Shown: positions 5,319-6,989 of the stretch, one piece after another
Layout: every line of letters begins with the position of its first letter
Numbering within the stretch: the first letter of the stretch is position 1
Source of the DNA: Haliea sp041746975
GTDB lineage: Bacteria; Pseudomonadota; Gammaproteobacteria; Pseudomonadales; Halieaceae
Length of the DNA stretch: 6,989 nt
Assembly (NCBI GenBank): GCA_041746975.1
Contig: JBGTGB010000187.1
Coordinates: 1-6,989 of the forward strand
Reading direction: 5' to 3'
Made by a program: the position numbers and the translations under genes
The notes under the pieces: model-generated
Told to the model about the DNA's origin: nothing
Databases searched by the model: none
The model's input: only the letters and a program-made list of their open reading frames with translations

Positions 5319-6494
5319 GTGGAGTTCGACCCCTTCGACCCGAAGTTTTTCGAGGACCCCTGGCCCGCCTACGCACGGATGCGCAAGGACTTTCCGGTGT
5401 TGCGCTGTGCGGTGAGGAACCACCGCATCTGGCCCCACTTCTGGATGCTGAGTCGTTACAGCGATGTACGCGACGCCCTGGTAGACTGGCGCAGCTTCTC
5501 TTCCGCGAAGGGAACGCTGATCGATACCGATATCAGTCTGATCCCGCCCAACATCTTCAACATGGACCCACCGCGCCACGACGAGCTGCGCAATGTCCTG
5601 GCCAGGGTGCTGACCGGGTCGCGGATCGCGGGGCTGGAACCCGTGGTGCGGCAGCACGCCCGGGAGCTGGTCGACGGTTTTCGCGATCGGGGTAGCGCCG
5701 ATATCGCCACCGAATACGCGCAGATGATTCCGACCCTCACCATGTGCGAGCTGCTGGATCTGCCCAAGAGTGACCAGAAACAGTTTCTGAAGTGGAACCT
5801 GGACACGCTGGCCGGTGCCGACTTTACCAGTCCGGAGGCGCTGGCCGCCTATGGCGAGATGGAGCGCTACTGGCAGGGACTGGTGGCCGAGCGCCGGCGC
5901 CATCCCGGGGCCGACCTCATCTCCCGCATCATCCACAGTGAGGTGAAGGGCGAGAACATCAGCGACACCGAGATTGCCGGCTTCTGCTCCCTGCTGCATG
6001 ACGCCTCCCAGAACACTACCATGAACATGATCTCCAACTCGGTGATCGCCCTGGCCAGGAATCCGCAGCAGCGCCGCAAACTGATGCTGGAACCGGAGCG
6101 CTGGCCGGATGCGATCGAGGAACTGTTGCGCTACATCTCCCCCGTGCAAGGCCTGGCGCGGGTGGCCACCCGGGACCTGGAGGTCAGCGGAGTCACCATT
6201 CCCGAGGGCGACCAGGTGCTGCTGCTGTACGGTTCCGCCAACCACGATCCCGAGTTCTGCGAGCGCCCCGGGGAGCTCGACTTCGATCGCATCGTCAAGT
6301 CACACCTGGCCTTTGGCCAGGGTATCCACCACTGCCTCGGCCACGCGGTGGCGCGGCTGGAAACCCGGGTCGCCCTGCAGGTACTGCTGGACACGGTGGG
6401 TGAGTGGGAGCTGGACGAGGCCGGGCTGGTCCGCAACCAGCTGGTGCCGACCCGGGGCGTCGCCCACGCCCCCATCAGTTTCAGCACAGCATGA
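5319..6494 (+). CDS. Cytochrome P450 monooxygenase (soluble bacterial type) with unusual I-helix
   Basis: A 391-residue soluble P450 with no membrane anchor and the size of class I bacterial enzymes, which take electrons from a ferredoxin and its reductase. Landmarks in order are the N-terminal DPFDPKFFEDPWPAYARMR, the C-helix region MDPPRHDELR (82-91), the I-helix LLHDASQNTTMN (225-236), the K-helix ExxR as Glu268/Arg271 in EELLRY, the meander around ERPGELDFDR (315-324), and the heme loop FGQGIHHCLG (332-341) with the heme-ligating Cys339. The I-helix usually reads A-G-x-D/E-T-T; here it is A-S-Q-N-T-T. Ser230 replaces the Gly and Asn232 replaces the acid thought to relay protons, while Thr233 is kept. 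Hydroxylation of an alicyclic substrate is the likely role, from the TonB receptor, SDR and flavin monooxygenase neighbours. It starts 21 nt after the SDR and overlaps the next gene by 4 nt (ATGA). No CYP family number is assigned. Confidence 0.95.
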   Translation: MEFDPFDPKFFEDPWPAYARMRKDFPVLRCAVRNHRIWPHFWMLSRYSDVRDALVDWRSFSSAKGTLIDTDISLIPPNIFNMDPPRHDELRNVLARVLTGSRIAGLEPVVRQHARELVDGFRDRGSADIATEYAQMIPTLTMCELLDLPKSDQKQFLKWNLDTLAGADFTSPEALAAYGEMERYWQGLVAERRRHPGADLISRIIHSEVKGENISDTEIAGFCSLLHDASQNTTMNMISNSVIALARNPQQRRKLMLEPERWPDAIEELLRYISPVQGLARVATRDLEVSGVTIPEGDQVLLLYGSANHDPEFCERPGELDFDRIVKSHLAFGQGIHHCLGHAVARLETRVALQVLLDTVGEWELDEAGLVRNQLVPTRGVAHAPISFSTA

Positions 6495-6989
6495 AGTTTT
6501 CCGTACAGTTGCCGATCCACTGGCGCGGTGATCACGACCGCTTCCTCGACGGCCCGACCCTGGCCGCGCTGGCAGGGGATATCGAGGCCGCGGGTTTCGA
6601 TGCCTGCTTCGTCACCGAGCACCCCGCGCCGGCGCAGCAGTGGCTGGAAAGTGGCGGGCACCACACGTTGGACCCTTTCGTGGCCCTGTCCTTCGCGGCT
6701 GCGGGAAGCCGGCAGCTGCGGCTGCACACCAATATTCTGGTGCTGTCCTATCGCAATCCCCTGCTGACCGCCAAGGCGGTGGCGAGTCTGGACATGCTCT
6801 CGGGTGGGCGGATGATCTGTGGCGTGGGTGTCGGCTATATGGAGAGTGAGTTTGCCGCCCTGGGGGCCGATTTCAGTCAGCGCGGCCGGGTCACCGATGA
6901 GGCCCTGCAGGTTATGAAGGCCGCCTGGACCGGCGCGCCGGTCAATCATCAGGGCGCGGGCTTCCTGGCCAGGGACAACGTGGTCCAGC
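6491..6989 (+). CDS. LLM-class (luciferase-like) flavin-dependent oxidoreductase, partial at 3' end
   Basis: The first 166 codons of a luciferase-like TIM-barrel oxidoreductase, open to the window end. It starts MKFSVQLPIHWRGD. Family landmarks are IEAAGFDACFVTEHP (strand 2 with a Glu-His pair), LDPFVALSFAAAGS, LRLHTNILVLSYRNPLLTAKAVASLDMLSGGRM, GVGVGYMESEFAALGADFSQRGRVTDEALQVMKAAWTG and then the start of the next segment. These match the flavin (FMNH2) or F420-binding bacterial-luciferase superfamily, and the GVGVGY...EFAALG style is common in members annotated as F420-dependent. In a proteobacterium FMN is the more likely cofactor (inference). Members include type II Baeyer-Villiger enzymes, alkane or nitrilotriacetate-type monooxygenases and dehydrogenases. 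The ATG overlaps the P450 stop (ATGA) and has no convincing ribosome binding site, so translation by coupling is likely. Confidence 0.9.
   Translation, partial: MKFSVQLPIHWRGDHDRFLDGPTLAALAGDIEAAGFDACFVTEHPAPAQQWLESGGHHTLDPFVALSFAAAGSRQLRLHTNILVLSYRNPLLTAKAVASLDMLSGGRMICGVGVGYMESEFAALGADFSQRGRVTDEALQVMKAAWTGAPVNHQGAGFLARDNVVQ

Noticed and set aside
5292..6245. Minus-strand open frame of about 317 codons under the P450
   Set aside because: It is antisense to the P450, whose heme, ExxR and C-helix motifs are unmistakable. The frame's composition is typical of a GC-rich shadow.
6131..6949. Minus-strand open frame of about 272 codons over the P450/LLM junction
   Set aside because: It is antisense to the P450 end and the luciferase-like start, both with clear family motifs, and crosses their junction.

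Overview
The window comes from a GC-rich Gram-negative bacterium. A complete TonB-dependent outer-membrane receptor with a signal peptide shows the Gram-negative envelope. The receptor's style (an EEVTVTAR-type TonB box, then a plug starting DTPISVAAF) and the surrounding P450/SDR/LLM gene set suggest a Pseudomonadota lineage that degrades hydrophobic compounds. Halieaceae- or Spongiibacteraceae-like marine gammaproteobacteria or sphingomonads are plausible, but this is an impression and not a taxonomic call.

Layout: two gene sets diverge from a 210-bp intergenic region (1517-1726). Leftward (minus strand) are an alpha/beta hydrolase (716-1516), a short catalytically incomplete SDR-like protein (59-697) and the first 19 codons of a canonical SDR (1-59, cut by the window edge). 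The three are spaced like an operon, and the last two share a TAATG stop/start. Rightward (plus strand) are a TonB-dependent receptor (1727-4108), a small limonene-epoxide-hydrolase/SnoaL-fold protein (4128-4511), an SDR resembling 3alpha/20beta-hydroxysteroid dehydrogenase (4530-5297), a soluble class-I-type cytochrome P450 (5319-6494) and a luciferase-like flavin monooxygenase (6491 to the window end, cut). The rightward genes are 18-21 nt apart or overlap by 4 nt, so they probably form one transcript. No RNA genes, mobile elements, CRISPR arrays or clear terminators were seen.

Working model (inference): this is an uptake-and-oxidation cluster for a hydrophobic alicyclic compound of terpenoid or steroid type. 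The receptor imports it, the P450 hydroxylates it, an SDR oxidises the alcohol to a ketone, the flavin monooxygenase may insert oxygen (Baeyer-Villiger type), and the alpha/beta hydrolase could open the resulting ester or lactone. The order recalls camphor catabolism (P450, alcohol dehydrogenase, luciferase-type diketocamphane monooxygenase). No ferredoxin, ferredoxin reductase or transcriptional regulator lies in the window.

The most notable feature is that four of the enzymes depart from textbook active sites. The hydrolase has Asn where the catalytic Asp is expected. The short SDR lacks Tyr/Lys. The epoxide-hydrolase-like protein lacks one catalytic Asp and the Asn. The P450 I-helix has Ser-Gln-Asn-Thr where Gly-x-Asp/Glu-Thr is usual.
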